A DNA stretch of 64,000 nt from an alpha proteobacterium BAL199 (GTDB taxonomy: Bacteria; Pseudomonadota; Alphaproteobacteria; Thalassobaculales; Thalassobaculaceae): positions 1 to 64,000 of the forward strand of contig ABHC01000022.1 in the NCBI GenBank assembly GCA_000171835.1. The letters run 5' to 3'. Shown piece by piece: positions 28,308 through 37,158 of this stretch. A program made the position numbers and the translations under genes. The notes under the pieces are model-generated. The model did not search any database, was not told where the DNA came from, and worked only from the letters and a program-made list of their open reading frames with translations. Numbering within the stretch: position 1 is the first letter of the stretch; each line of letters opens with the position of its first letter.

Positions 28308-30779
28308 ATGGCCGAACTGCCGAAGCAGGCGCGGGTGGTGATCGTTGGCGGTGGGGTGATCGGCTGCTCGGTCGCCTATCATCTGACCAAACTCGGCTGG
28401 TCGGGTGTCCTGCTGCTGGAACGCAAGCGGTTGACCTCGGGCACCACCTGGCACGCGGCCGGGCTGATCGGCCAGTTGCGGGCGTCGTTCAACATGACCC
28501 GCCTCGCCAAGTATACCGCCGAACTCTATGACGGGCTGGAAGCCGAAACCGGCATCGCCATCGGCTACCACAAGAACGGCTCGCTGGCGGTCGCCCTGTC
28601 CGACCAACGGTTCGAGGAGATGCGCCGCGCCGCGGCGATGGCCGGCACCTTCGGCTTGGAAGCCCATGTGCTGACGCCCGCCGAATGCCTGGACCGCTAC
28701 CCGCTGCTCAGCCCGGACGGCATCGTCGGCGGCGTGTTCCTGCCGACCGACGGGCAGGCCGATCCCGCCAACATCGCGCTCGGCCTCGCCAAGGGCGCTC
28801 GCCAGCGCGGTGCCACCATCCTGGAGAACGTCAAGGTCACGGCGATCGCCCAACGCAACGGCCGAGTGACCGGCGTGGAAACCGAGCAGGGCCCGGTCGC
28901 GGCCGAGTACGTGGTGAACTGCGCCGGCATGTGGGGGCGCGAGGTCGGCCGGATGGCGGGCGTCGACGTCCCGCTGCAGGCTTGTGAGCACTTCTACATC
29001 GTCACCGAGCCGATCGCTGACCTGCCGCGCGGCCTGCCGGTGCTGCGGGTGCCGGACGAGTGCGCCTACTACAAGGAGGACGCCGGTAAGATCCTGCTCG
29101 GCGCGTTCGAACCGAATGCCAAGCCGTGGGGAGTCGACGGCATTCCCGAGGATTTCTGCTTCGATCAGTTGCCGGAGGATTTCGAGCATTTCGAGCCGAT
29201 CCTGGAGCGTGCGGTCAAGCGGTTCCCGCTGCTGGAGACCGCCGGTATCCACACCTTCTTCAACGGGCCGGAGAGCTTCACCCCGGATGACCGCTACCTG
29301 CTTGGCGAGGCGCCGAACCTGCGGAACTTCTTCGTCGCCGCCGGCTTCAACTCGATCGGCATCCAGTCCGGCGGCGGGGCGGGCAAGGCGCTGGCGGAAT
29401 GGATGGAGGCGGGCGAGCCGCCGATGGACCTGTCGGACGTCGATATCCGGCGGATGCAGCCGTTCCAGGCCAACAAGCGCTATCTGGTCACGCGGGCCAA
29501 GGAGGCGCTCGGCCTGCTGTACGCCGACCACTTCCCGTACCGTCAGTTCGAATCGGCGCGCGGCGTGCGCACATCGGCGCTGCATGAGCGTCTCGCCGCC
29601 CGCGGTGCCTGCTTCGGCGAGTCATCCGGGTGGGAGAGAGCCAACTGGTTCCTACCGCCAGAGGCCGCCGCCCGGGGCGAACGGGCCGACTACGCCTACT
29701 CCTGGGGGCGGCAAAACTGGTTCGAGTACACCGCTGCCGAGCACCGCGCGGTGCGCGAGGGCGTGGGCCTGTTCGACATGTCCTCGTTCGCCAAGTTCCG
29801 GGTCGAGGGGCCGGATGCCGAAGCGGTGCTGCAACTCGTCTCGGCCGCCGATGTCGCGGTGCCGGTCGGGCGCTGCGCCTATACCCAGTGGCTCAATCCC
29901 CGCGGCGGGATCGAGGCCGACCTTACCGTGACGCGGTTGTCTGAGGCGGCGTTCCTGGTGGTGACGTCCGGCGGCGCTCAGACCCGCGACCTTGCCTGGC
30001 TGCGCCGGCACGTGCCCGACGGCGCGCGCTGCGTGGTGACCGACGCCAGCGCCGCCGAGGCGGTGATCAGCGTGATGGGTCCGAAGGCGCGCGAGGTCTT
30101 GCAGCCGCTGACGCCGCAGAGCCTGTCCAACGAGGCGTTTCCGTTCGGCACGGCGCAAACGATCGAGATCGGCATGGGCCTCGCCCGTGCCCACCGGTTG
30201 AGCTATGTCGGTGAACTCGGCTGGGAGATCTACGTCGCCACCGACATGGCCCGGCATGTGTTCGACGCGATCCTGGAGAGCGGGGAGAGACACGGCCTGC
30301 GCTTGTGCGGCATGCACGCACTGGACTCCTGCCGGATCGAGAAGGGGTACCGGCATTTCGGCCATGACATCAGCGGCGAGGACCATGTGCTGGAGGCCGG
30401 CCTCGGCTTTGCGGTGAAGGTCGACAAGCCGCGCTCGGCGTTCGGCGACTTCATCGGTCGCGACGCTGTGTTGCGCCGCCGGGAGCAGGGGCTGACACAC
30501 CGGTTGCTACAGTTCCGGCTGACCGATCCGCAGCCGCTGCTCTATCACAACGAACCGATCCTGCAGGACAGCAAGGCGGTCGGACGAATCACTTCCGGAA
30601 ATTACGGGCATTGGCTGGGTGGTGCGGTTGGCCTCGGTTATGTGCCGTGCCGTCCGGGCGAAAGCGCCGAAGAGGTGCTGGCGCGTTCGTATGCGATCAA
30701 CGTGGCCGGCGATGTCTGGGCGGCCGAGGCGTCGGTACGGCCGATGTACGATCCGACCAGCGCCCGCATGCGAGCGTGA
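28308..30779 (+). CDS. FAD-dependent oxidoreductase, sarcosine/dimethylglycine dehydrogenase type
   Basis: 823 aa with AAGGGGGCGGAG before the ATG. The N-terminal DAO domain has the dinucleotide motif 'VVIVGGGVIGCS' (14-21) and 'GTTWHAAG' with H49, the histidine that carries covalent FAD in dimethylglycine and sarcosine dehydrogenases. A middle FAO-type domain (about 375-435) and a C-terminal GcvT/aminomethyltransferase domain (about 440-810, 'YVGELGWEIYV', 'SCRIEKGYRHFGHDIS') complete the DMGDH architecture. It should demethylate an N-methyl amino acid and hand the one-carbon unit to tetrahydrofolate. No subunits or glycine-cleavage genes adjoin it, consistent with a single-polypeptide enzyme. 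Confidence 0.9.
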   Translation: MAELPKQARVVIVGGGVIGCSVAYHLTKLGWSGVLLLERKRLTSGTTWHAAGLIGQLRASFNMTRLAKYTAELYDGLEAETGIAIGYHKNGSLAVALSDQRFEEMRRAAAMAGTFGLEAHVLTPAECLDRYPLLSPDGIVGGVFLPTDGQADPANIALGLAKGARQRGATILENVKVTAIAQRNGRVTGVETEQGPVAAEYVVNCAGMWGREVGRMAGVDVPLQACEHFYIVTEPIADLPRGLPVLRVPDECAYYKEDAGKILLGAFEPNAKPWGVDGIPEDFCFDQLPEDFEHFEPILERAVKRFPLLETAGIHTFFNGPESFTPDDRYLLGEAPNLRNFFVAAGFNSIGIQSGGGAGKALAEWMEAGEPPMDLSDVDIRRMQPFQANKRYLVTRAKEALGLLYADHFPYRQFESARGVRTSALHERLAARGACFGESSGWERANWFLPPEAAARGERADYAYSWGRQNWFEYTAAEHRAVREGVGLFDMSSFAKFRVEGPDAEAVLQLVSAADVAVPVGRCAYTQWLNPRGGIEADLTVTRLSEAAFLVVTSGGAQTRDLAWLRRHVPDGARCVVTDASAAEAVISVMGPKAREVLQPLTPQSLSNEAFPFGTAQTIEIGMGLARAHRLSYVGELGWEIYVATDMARHVFDAILESGERHGLRLCGMHALDSCRIEKGYRHFGHDISGEDHVLEAGLGFAVKVDKPRSAFGDFIGRDAVLRRREQGLTHRLLQFRLTDPQPLLYHNEPILQDSKAVGRITSGNYGHWLGGAVGLGYVPCRPGESAEEVLARSYAINVAGDVWAAEASVRPMYDPTSARMRA

Positions 30780-30815
30780 ACCGGCGTGACTGCAGTTGGG
30801 TTGGTGGTGAAATCA

Positions 30816-30848
30816 GTTATTGAAAACGACTCTCAATAACAATATTAA
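30816..30848 (+). promoter_or_regulatory. Iron-type operator overlapping a sigma-70 promoter
   Basis: GTTATTGA (30816-30823) and TCAATAAC (30833-30840) form a perfect 8-bp inverted repeat with a 9-nt spacer. The core TGA-N9-TCA fits the RirA iron box, and the flanks also resemble a Fur box. The promoter TTGAAA (30820-30825), 17 bp, TATTAA (30843-30848) overlaps it, so a bound repressor would block transcription of the gene at 30882. Confidence 0.55.
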
Positions 30849-30881
30849 GATACCTCGAAGCGTTGACGCGGCGAGGTCAGG

Positions 30882-31451
30882 ATGGAACGGCAGCAACGGG
30901 GACACCATGGGCAACTGCGCGAGGGTTCGGCCGCCGAGGAGCTGCCGGTTCACGCTCTGACGACGGCGGAAGCGTTGCTGGTGTGGGGCATCCGGCATTG
31001 GGTGGGATGCCTGAAGGCCATGACCGACCCGATCCCGTTGCTGATGGCCGGGTTCGGCTCCGGCGGGGTTGCGGAGGCTGTGCGACCGTTGGAGGCCATC
31101 CTGATGCTGACCCTGGACACCGCGATCAGTCCGCGGGACGTCAGATGCACGCACTGCGCGACAATTGGCGACGGTGAGCGTGACCTGCTGGCGGCGGTCG
31201 CCTTTGAATTGGCGGGTCGGCCGATAGATACCGTCGGGAAACTGCGCGAGTGGCTGCCGGTCGCATCGTCTCGGGTGGCGAAAGATCTCATTGCCGATAT
31301 CGCGCGAGCGTTGCATAATTGTGGCCTATGGTTCCGGTGCGTCGCGAATACGGGGCGTGGCGCGTTGGGGGGCACTATCTCGACATCCGGGCTGCCGTTC
31401 CGGCTTCCCTTGCAGTGCATTGACGGCATCGGCCGGCCAGCATCCGGCTAG
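30882..31451 (+). CDS. Conserved-looking protein of unknown function, probably iron-regulated
   Basis: 189 aa with AGGTCAGG before the ATG. I do not recognise the family. Visible: an N-terminal charged stretch, a hydrophobic helix around 'TTAEALLVWGIRHWVGCLK' (about 27-45), a 'CTHC' pair around 90-93 that could bind metal or iron-sulfur, and a helical C-terminal half. The last 30 residues are low in predicted structure. No signal peptide. A perfect iron-type palindrome sits on its promoter, so expression under iron limitation is likely (inference). The porin follows 41 nt after the stop; the two may be read together. Confidence 0.6.
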   Translation: MERQQRGHHGQLREGSAAEELPVHALTTAEALLVWGIRHWVGCLKAMTDPIPLLMAGFGSGGVAEAVRPLEAILMLTLDTAISPRDVRCTHCATIGDGERDLLAAVAFELAGRPIDTVGKLREWLPVASSRVAKDLIADIARALHNCGLWFRCVANTGRGALGGTISTSGLPFRLPLQCIDGIGRPASG

Positions 31452-31492
31452 CGTTCGTTTGTGCGCGTCATTGATCAATCAGAGGTCGCGTT

Positions 31493-32587
31493 ATGAAATC
31501 CTGTCGTCACGTCGCAACGATCGCGCTCCTTGCGGGTGCGGTTGCGTCACCGTCACTCGCCGCCGACCGCCTCAACGTCGAGATCGGCGGAGAGATCACC
31601 CAGTATTTCGGCTACGCGAACAACGACGACATCACGACCGGGGACTTCACCGGTTTCGACATCAAGACCGACAGCGGCAGCGTCCTGACGTTCGGCGGCG
31701 ATTTCACGCTGGATACCGGTCTGCAGGTGGGTGTCGAGGTCGGGTTGGACGTCCAGAGCTCGGGCGACGATCAGATCGATGGCAGCTATCTATGGCTGGA
31801 AGACCGTTTTGGGCGCCTTGAGATCGGCTCGAACGACAACGTGGCCGTGCTGATGCACTATGCAGCCCCGGATGTCGGGATTGGAATCAACGACAGCGAT
31901 CTTTCCGACTGGATCATCAATCCGAGCACCGGGGACGCCGATTCCGCGTTCCTGTCAACCTATCTCTATCTGGGTGACGACAAGGCGACCAAGGTCTCCT
32001 ACTTCACGCCGCGCTTCGAGGGTTTCCAACTCGGTGTGTCCTACATTCCCGAGTTCGAGCGCGACAACAATGACCAGCCGGCCCGCGATCTATACGGCAA
32101 CGGCATCGCGATCGGCGCCAACTACGAGCGGACATTCGGTGAAGTCGATGTCGCCCTGGCGGTCGGGTACGTACGGGCCGAGAAGCCGGATAACTCGGCA
32201 GCGTCGATCAAGAGCGCCGAGGGCTACAGCATCGGCGGCAACATCGGCTATGCCGGCTTCACCTTCGGCGCGTCGTTTGCGGACACACAGGGCAATGGTT
32301 CGGGCGGAACCGACTCCGCGGTATCGTTCGACGGACGTGGCTACGATGTCGGCGTTGCCTACGCCTTTGACGCGTTCCAGGTCTCGCTGTCGTATTACAA
32401 CGGCAAGGTCGCGGACTCGACGGCGGCCGGCGACAGCAAGCATGAGACGGTCATGGTTTCGGGCAACTACGAACTCGGACCGGGTGTGAACCTGTTGGCC
32501 TCGGTGTTCCGCACCAACTTCAAGGCGGATACCGGCGTCCAGAACGAAGGCTGGGCGGCGATCACCGGCATTACCCTCTCGTTCTGA
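31493..32587 (+). CDS. General porin (Gram-negative porin, 16-strand type)
   Basis: 364 aa. Signal peptide 'MKSCRHVATIALLAGAVASPSLA' cleaved before ADRLNVEIGGEITQYFGY. The rest alternates polar and hydrophobic residues in beta strands with short turns, e.g. 'GGDFTLDTGLQVGVEVGLDVQ', 'YLWLEDRFGRLEIGSNDN', and ends with the aromatic-terminal strand 'WAAITGITLSF', whose C-terminal F is the outer-membrane assembly signal. It is an outer-membrane diffusion channel; specificity is unknown. AGAGGT precedes the ATG. A strong hairpin ends the gene at 32601. Confidence 0.88.
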   Translation: MKSCRHVATIALLAGAVASPSLAADRLNVEIGGEITQYFGYANNDDITTGDFTGFDIKTDSGSVLTFGGDFTLDTGLQVGVEVGLDVQSSGDDQIDGSYLWLEDRFGRLEIGSNDNVAVLMHYAAPDVGIGINDSDLSDWIINPSTGDADSAFLSTYLYLGDDKATKVSYFTPRFEGFQLGVSYIPEFERDNNDQPARDLYGNGIAIGANYERTFGEVDVALAVGYVRAEKPDNSAASIKSAEGYSIGGNIGYAGFTFGASFADTQGNGSGGTDSAVSFDGRGYDVGVAYAFDAFQVSLSYYNGKVADSTAAGDSKHETVMVSGNYELGPGVNLLASVFRTNFKADTGVQNEGWAAITGITLSF

Positions 32588-32600
32588 CGATTCTCCTCGA

Positions 32601-32639
32601 CGACGCCCGATCCACAACGGATCGGGCGTCGCTCGTTTG
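32601..32639 (+). terminator. Rho-independent terminator after the porin gene
   Basis: Perfect 13-bp stem: 32601-32613 (CGACGCCCGATCC) with 32619-32631, loop ACAAC, followed by CTCGTTTGT. The T-run is short but the stem is strong. As it lies between convergent genes, it may serve both directions. Confidence 0.75.
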
Positions 32640-33833
32640 TCAGGCCGACACTTTTTCATCCAGGTCGGCACACACTCTGTCCAGCAAGGCTATGGCCTGA
32701 TCGATCTCGTCGTCGGAGATGGTCAGCGCCGGCATAAATCGCAGAGTGTCCTGACGCGGTGCGTTCACCAGCAGGCCCTTGGCCAACGCGGCCTCGACGA
32801 TCGTCGGTCCGACCGGGCGGGTCAGATCGAGCGCCACCAGCAGGCCCTGGCCGCGCACCGCGCCGAAGCCGTGCCGGCTGGCCAGTCTTTCAAGACCTCG
32901 TTGCAGGTGACCGCTCGCCGCCTGGACCCGTTCCAGGAAGCCGGGTGCGCCGATTTCCGCCAGCACCGCCGAGCCGACGGCGCACATCAGCGGATTTCCG
33001 TTGAAGGTCCCGCCCTGGTCGCCGTACTCGAAGCAGCACGCGTCCTCGCGCGCCAGCAGGGCGGCAAGCGGCACGCCGCCACCGAGGCCCTTGCCGAGTG
33101 TCATGACGTCGGGTTGAACGCCGGACTGCTCAAAACCGAACATGCGGCCGGTCCGACCCATCCCGGTCTGGATCTCGTCCAGGATCAGCAGGATGCCGCG
33201 CCGTTCGGTCAATGCCCGAAGCTTGCGGAGATAATCCGCTCCCGCCGGTATCACTCCGGCCTCGCCCTGGATCGGCTCCAGCATCACGGCAACCGTCCGG
33301 TCGCCGATCGCGGCTTCGACTGCGGCGAGGTTCCCCAGCGGAACCTTCGTGAAGCCGGGAACCTTGGGCTCGAACAGGTCTTTCCAGGCCGGCTTACCGG
33401 ATGCCGACATGGTCGCCAGCGTCCGGCCGTGAAAACCGTTCTCCATGGTGATGATTTCGTAGGCGCCGCCGCGGTGCTTGGTTCCCCACTTCCGCGCCAG
33501 CTTGATCGCTCCCTCGTTCGCCTCGGCGCCTGAATTGGTGAAGAACACCTGGTCGAGCCCGCTGGCCCCCACCAGACCCTCGGCCAGTCGGATGGCGACC
33601 TCGTTGTAGTAGGCCGGGCTGCAGTTGATCAGCCTGCCGGCCTGCTCGGTCAGCGCCTTGACGATCGTCGCCGGGCTGTGGCCAAGGCAGGTGACGGCCC
33701 ACCCTTGCACCAGGTCGAGGTAGCGCCGGCCGGCGGTGTCGTAGAGCCAGGAACCGTGGCCGCTGGCGAACACCACCGGGGGCCGGGGCGTGATGTCCAT
33801 GAGAGCGGTCGTGGCAGTCTGAAGGGTTGTCAT
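32640..33833 (-). CDS. argD: Class III aminotransferase, acetylornithine aminotransferase type
   Basis: 397 aa. Class III PLP fold: '[17 protein letters not shown]', '[20 protein letters not shown]', '[18 protein letters not shown]', '[15 protein letters not shown]' with its conserved Asp, and the PLP lysine in '[14 protein letters not shown]'. The nearest well-known function is N-acetylornithine transaminase (ArgD), which makes N-acetylornithine from the semialdehyde and glutamate. Similar proteins also act on putrescine, 4-aminobutyrate or succinylornithine. No other arginine gene adjoins it, so the symbol is tentative. Its 3' end abuts the porin terminator. Confidence 0.8.
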   Translation of the reverse strand: MTTLQTATTALMDITPRPPVVFASGHGSWLYDTAGRRYLDLVQGWAVTCLGHSPATIVKALTEQAGRLINCSPAYYNEVAIRLAEGLVGASGLDQVFFTNSGAEANEGAIKLARKWGTKHRGGAYEIITMENGFHGRTLATMSASGKPAWKDLFEPKVPGFTKVPLGNLAAVEAAIGDRTVAVMLEPIQGEAGVIPAGADYLRKLRALTERRGILLILDEIQTGMGRTGRMFGFEQSGVQPDVMTLGKGLGGGVPLAALLAREDACCFEYGDQGGTFNGNPLMCAVGSAVLAEIGAPGFLERVQAASGHLQRGLERLASRHGFGAVRGQGLLVALDLTRPVGPTIVEAALAKGLLVNAPRQDTLRFMPALTISDDEIDQAIALLDRVCADLDEKVSA

Positions 33834-34050
33834 GTCCTATCCTCGTGGCGATGCCGGTGAGGACCCGGACGCATGAACCGCGCGGCCGAGTGCTCGGCGG
33901 CGGCTGAAACGCTGGTTTCTGGGTATGAAAACGCGTCGAAGCCCGCCTCTAGGAGGCGCGGCGTCGCAGGCTGTCGGTGCGGCTCGACGTGTTCATGGCG
34001 CGCACGCTACTGCGTCTTCTGGTTGCCGACAAGCGGGTTTGACGGCAGGG

Positions 34051-34893
34051 CTAGCGTGTCAGGCAGATCGCCTTGGCAACGATCAGGTCTTGGCGCAGCC
34101 GCTCGCCGACCCCGGCGAAATCACCATCGGTCAACGCCGGTACCGGTCCGTCGGCGGCGGGGATGACGCCGGCCTGCGACCACAACTCGCGCATCGACTG
34201 TGGGGCCGTCGTGAAGGATCGTCCGCGGCGCAGCGATCCCGCGACATGGACGCCGACCAGACGCCCGGCTGCGTCGAAGACCGGACCGCCGCTGATGCCG
34301 GACAACGGCCCGTCGGTATCGGGCACCCGCGAGACCTCCGCCCACGCCAGGATCGGCTCTCGAGTGCTGTAGCGGCCGGACAGGCGCATCGTGCCGCTGC
34401 CGAGCAGGCGTGACCGCATCGCACCAGGCTGCCCCTTCGGAAACCCGAAGTGATAGCCCGCCTGTCCGATTTTCAGGTTGTCGTCACCAATGGCGACTGG
34501 CGCGGCCCTGACCGATGATCGAAACAGCGCGAGGTCGGCGTTGTCGTGGACAATAATTTTGTCACCCCGGATCGCCCGTTGCGGGTTGGTCACGATCCCG
34601 ATCTTGGTGCAGCCGTCGACAACGTGGCGCGCCGTCATCCACACCCCGACACCGACCGGGAACGCGGTGCCGGAGCTGTCGTGTTTCGGACCGATGTCGA
34701 TCTGCACCACCGGATCGCCGGATGGAGGGACTAGTGTCGGCCGATCAGATGGCGGTTGAGTCGGTACGGGCCGGCGGACCGATGCCTGTGGCTCCGGCGC
34801 CGGCGTGTCACCGAAGATGTTCGACGTCAGCGCCCCGATCAGCAGCGCGATGACGGCTACCAGCAGGCCGAACGTGTCACTGCCGAAGCGCAC
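34051..34893 (-). CDS. Membrane-anchored trypsin-like serine protease
   Basis: 280 aa from GTG 34893, three bases after the DUF350 stop. An N-terminal membrane segment (about 8-26, 'FGLLVAVIALLIGALTSNIF') is followed by a Pro-rich linker (31-58) and a chymotrypsin-fold domain: H90 in 'TARHVVDG', D120 in 'DNADLALF' and S201 in 'GISGGPVFD' make a plausible catalytic triad. There is no PDZ domain, so it is not an HtrA/DegP. The domain should face the periplasm. It is the third gene of the PilZ-DUF350-protease unit. Target and activation are unknown; regulation by the PilZ partner is an inference from the operon. Confidence 0.8.
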   Translation of the reverse strand: MRFGSDTFGLLVAVIALLIGALTSNIFGDTPAPEPQASVRRPVPTQPPSDRPTLVPPSGDPVVQIDIGPKHDSSGTAFPVGVGVWMTARHVVDGCTKIGIVTNPQRAIRGDKIIVHDNADLALFRSSVRAAPVAIGDDNLKIGQAGYHFGFPKGQPGAMRSRLLGSGTMRLSGRYSTREPILAWAEVSRVPDTDGPLSGISGGPVFDAAGRLVGVHVAGSLRRGRSFTTAPQSMRELWSQAGVIPAADGPVPALTDGDFAGVGERLRQDLIVAKAICLTR

Positions 34894-34896
34894 TGC

Positions 34897-35310
34897 TCAA
34901 CCGGTGACGGCGGCGGCATTGATGGCGGCAACCGCCAGCTTGACGGACGCCAGCAGGATGGCGGGTCCGACCTCTCCTGCCTCGATCCGATGGGACAGTC
35001 CGTGCATCAGCGCCTCAATGACGCGCAGCGCCAGAATCTGCAGCAGCAGGGTCACCACGCCCCAGATCAGGATGTCCCAGACCCCGATTCTGGCCGCCAG
35101 GCAGAACGCCAACGGGATCGCGAGGCCCAGAATGGCGCCGGAAAACGAGATTGCGGCCGCCACGTTGCCATGGCGGATCAGGTTGATTTCGTCGTGCGGA
35201 GTGATGCGCGTGTACAACGCGGCCGCCCCGGCCAGCAGGCCGAGGGTGACGCCAAGATGCAGCAACAGGTTCGGGAAACCCGCCAGAAAGCTCTCAACGG
35301 CCGGAAGCAT
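34897..35310 (-). CDS. DUF350 family inner-membrane protein
   Basis: 137 aa with four hydrophobic helices: 'LLLHLGVTLGLLAGAAALYTRI', 'VAAAISFSGAILGLAIPLAFCLA', 'GVWDILIWGVVTLLLQILALRVI' and 'ILLASVKLAVAAINAAAVTG'. The sequence 'TPHDEINLIRHGNVAAAISFSGAILGLAIPL' is the DUF350 core. The family is widespread in proteobacteria and has no agreed function. It lies between a PilZ protein and a periplasmic protease, separated by three bases on each side, so the three are almost certainly one transcript and probably one complex. Confidence 0.85.
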   Translation of the reverse strand: MLPAVESFLAGFPNLLLHLGVTLGLLAGAAALYTRITPHDEINLIRHGNVAAAISFSGAILGLAIPLAFCLAARIGVWDILIWGVVTLLLQILALRVIEALMHGLSHRIEAGEVGPAILLASVKLAVAAINAAAVTG

Positions 35311-35313
35311 CGA

Positions 35314-35826
35314 CTACCTCATGAACCAAGCTGCGGACCCGAGCGCAACGCCGGTCGCGATGAACAGGATTGCGACGCCGAACCGCTTGAGACGCCGGAC
35401 GAACGCGGCGTACCGCAGGGCTGCTTCCTCGTTGTCGACGAACTCGCGTTCGACCGCTGACAGGATGGCCAGCAATCCATCGATCTGATCAGGCCCCAAA
35501 GGCGCGAACGCAACGCCTATGCGGTTGTCATCCTCATCCACCCGAACGACGGTGGCTTCAAAGCTGGAGTGCCAATTCCGGTTGCCCGCCCGGCTGTGAA
35601 TCTCGCCCGTGATCAATGTTCCGATGTCCGGGCGTTCCACCGGCCGGTCGAGGCCGAAACCGCCGAGTGACAGGTCGTGGACTTTATACCAGCCGCCGTC
35701 CACCTGCGCCCACACACGCCCCGCCTCGCGCCGATGATGAACACGGCGTTCGCGACCGCTGGTCGGGCTGGAACCCTTCAACATCGTCGGGTCGAGCAGG
35801 TGATCTTCCTTGTGTGCCAGCGTCAT
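35314..35826 (-). CDS. PilZ-domain protein with C-terminal membrane anchor
   Basis: 170 aa. The cyclic-di-GMP binding signature is visible: R28-x3-R32 ('RVHHR') and D51-x-S53-x-x-G56 ('DLSLGGFGL'), followed by the PilZ beta-barrel ('GTLITGEIHSRAG', 'ATVVRVDEDDNRIGVAF'). The C-terminus (about 148-168, 'RFGVAILFIATGVALGSAAWFM') is a membrane helix, so the domain is held at the inner membrane facing the cytosol. It is the first gene of the unit with DUF350 and the protease. ATG 35826 has a weak Shine-Dalgarno sequence; ATG at codon 15 is an alternative. Confidence 0.83.
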   Translation of the reverse strand: MTLAHKEDHLLDPTMLKGSSPTSGRERRVHHRREAGRVWAQVDGGWYKVHDLSLGGFGLDRPVERPDIGTLITGEIHSRAGNRNWHSSFEATVVRVDEDDNRIGVAFAPLGPDQIDGLLAILSAVEREFVDNEEAALRYAAFVRRLKRFGVAILFIATGVALGSAAWFMR

Positions 35827-35918
35827 GGATACGATCGGCGGATCCTATACGTTGCGAGCGCCAGCCTCTTTTGGGCCGACTCGACACAAGTATACGACAA
35901 ACCGGCTGCGGCGTACCG

Positions 35919-37055
35919 TCAGGCAGAATCCTCGGCGCGCTCGGCCTTGCCGGAGGTGATCGCTTCCATAACAGCAGCCGTGATCGACGCAGTGCCGTCG
36001 GTGCCGCCCAGTTCGGTCGGCTTCAGTGCGCCATCGACGAATGCGCACGACACCGCGCGGTCAAGAACACGGCCGGCCTTGCCGCAGTCGGCGATGTTGT
36101 GCTGATCGCCGAGCCACTCCAGCATCATGGCGGCCGACAGGAAGGTGGCCGTCGGATTGGCAAGGCCTCGGCCGACGATGTCCGGAGCGCTGCCGTGGCA
36201 CGGCTGGAACACGGCATGACGCTCGCCGATGTCGGCGGACGGAGCCATGCCCATGCCGCCCATCAACCCGGCGCCCAGATCCGAAAGGATGTCGCCGAAC
36301 ATGTTCTCGGTCACCAGGACGTCGAACATCCAGGGCTGTCGAACCATGTTCAGCGCGCAGGCGTCGACGTACATGTAGTTGCCGGTCAGGCCGGGGTGCT
36401 GGGCCGCGACCTCGTCGAAGATCTGCCGGAAGAAATAGAACCCGCCGAGCACGTTGGCCTTGTCGATGCAGGTGACCTCACCGCGATGGCCGCGGTCGCG
36501 TCGGCGTGCCGCCAGCTTGAAGGCGAACTCGAACAGGCGTTCCGAACCCTTACGGGTGAGGGTCATGGTATCGTGCGCTGCGGTCGGCCGGTTGGCCGGA
36601 CCGTCGAGGCGGGTCTTGCCGCGACCGGCGAACAGCCCCTCCGTACTCTCCCGGATCAGCACGAAGTCAAGCGACTGGGCACGCGGATCGGCAAGCGGCA
36701 CCGGCATGCCGGGCAGCGTCCGGACCGGACGCACGCCGGCGAACAGTTCGAACTGTTCGCGCATGTCCAACTGCGGCGCGATCTCGCGGCCGTCGGGATA
36801 GCGAATGTCCGGCATGCCCATGGCACCCAGGAGAATGGCATCAGTCGCCGATGCGCGGGCCATCGCCTCCTCCGGCAAGGCGGTGCCGGTCTCCTTGTAG
36901 TGCGCCGCTCCGGCGGCTTCCTCCTGGAACCGCAGATCGAAGCCGCCGACCCGCTTCTGCAGGACCTTGAGGATCTCGATCGTCGGCGTCATGACCTCGC
37001 GGCCGATACCGTCGCCGGGAAAGACCGAAATCTGGAAGGCGGAATTGGCGCTCAT
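35919..37055 (-). CDS. Isocitrate/isopropylmalate dehydrogenase family protein
   Basis: 378 aa. Beta-decarboxylating dehydrogenase motifs: 'VFPGDGIGREV', 'LLGAMGMPDIRYPDG', the substrate arginines in 'VRPVRTLPG', 'LIRESTEGLFAG', 'VTENMFGDILSDLGAG' and 'QPCHGSAPDIVGRGLANP'. Compared with the enzyme at 19532 it has 'ESTEGLF' rather than 'ENNEGEYS' and 'CHGSAPD', which places it in a different subgroup, with isopropylmalate, tartrate or related hydroxy acids possible as substrates. leuC/leuD are not near. It is upstream of the PilZ operon on the same strand, with 92 nt between. Confidence 0.82.
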   Translation of the reverse strand: MSANSAFQISVFPGDGIGREVMTPTIEILKVLQKRVGGFDLRFQEEAAGAAHYKETGTALPEEAMARASATDAILLGAMGMPDIRYPDGREIAPQLDMREQFELFAGVRPVRTLPGMPVPLADPRAQSLDFVLIRESTEGLFAGRGKTRLDGPANRPTAAHDTMTLTRKGSERLFEFAFKLAARRRDRGHRGEVTCIDKANVLGGFYFFRQIFDEVAAQHPGLTGNYMYVDACALNMVRQPWMFDVLVTENMFGDILSDLGAGLMGGMGMAPSADIGERHAVFQPCHGSAPDIVGRGLANPTATFLSAAMMLEWLGDQHNIADCGKAGRVLDRAVSCAFVDGALKPTELGGTDGTASITAAVMEAITSGKAERAEDSA

Positions 37056-37158
37056 TCGGAGGTCCTTCAGGGTCCTGGTATGTCAAATGCGATGGTTGCC
37101 CGGCCCGGCGCGCGGGGCAAGGGCTCTAGGAGAGCGGGACTGGCGGCGCAGCCGCCCG

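Noticed and set aside
27450-29585. Long reverse frame of 711 codons over the YeeE and DMGDH genes
   Set aside because: It is antisense to well-supported genes with family motifs, has no recognisable domain and reflects high-G+C codon structure.
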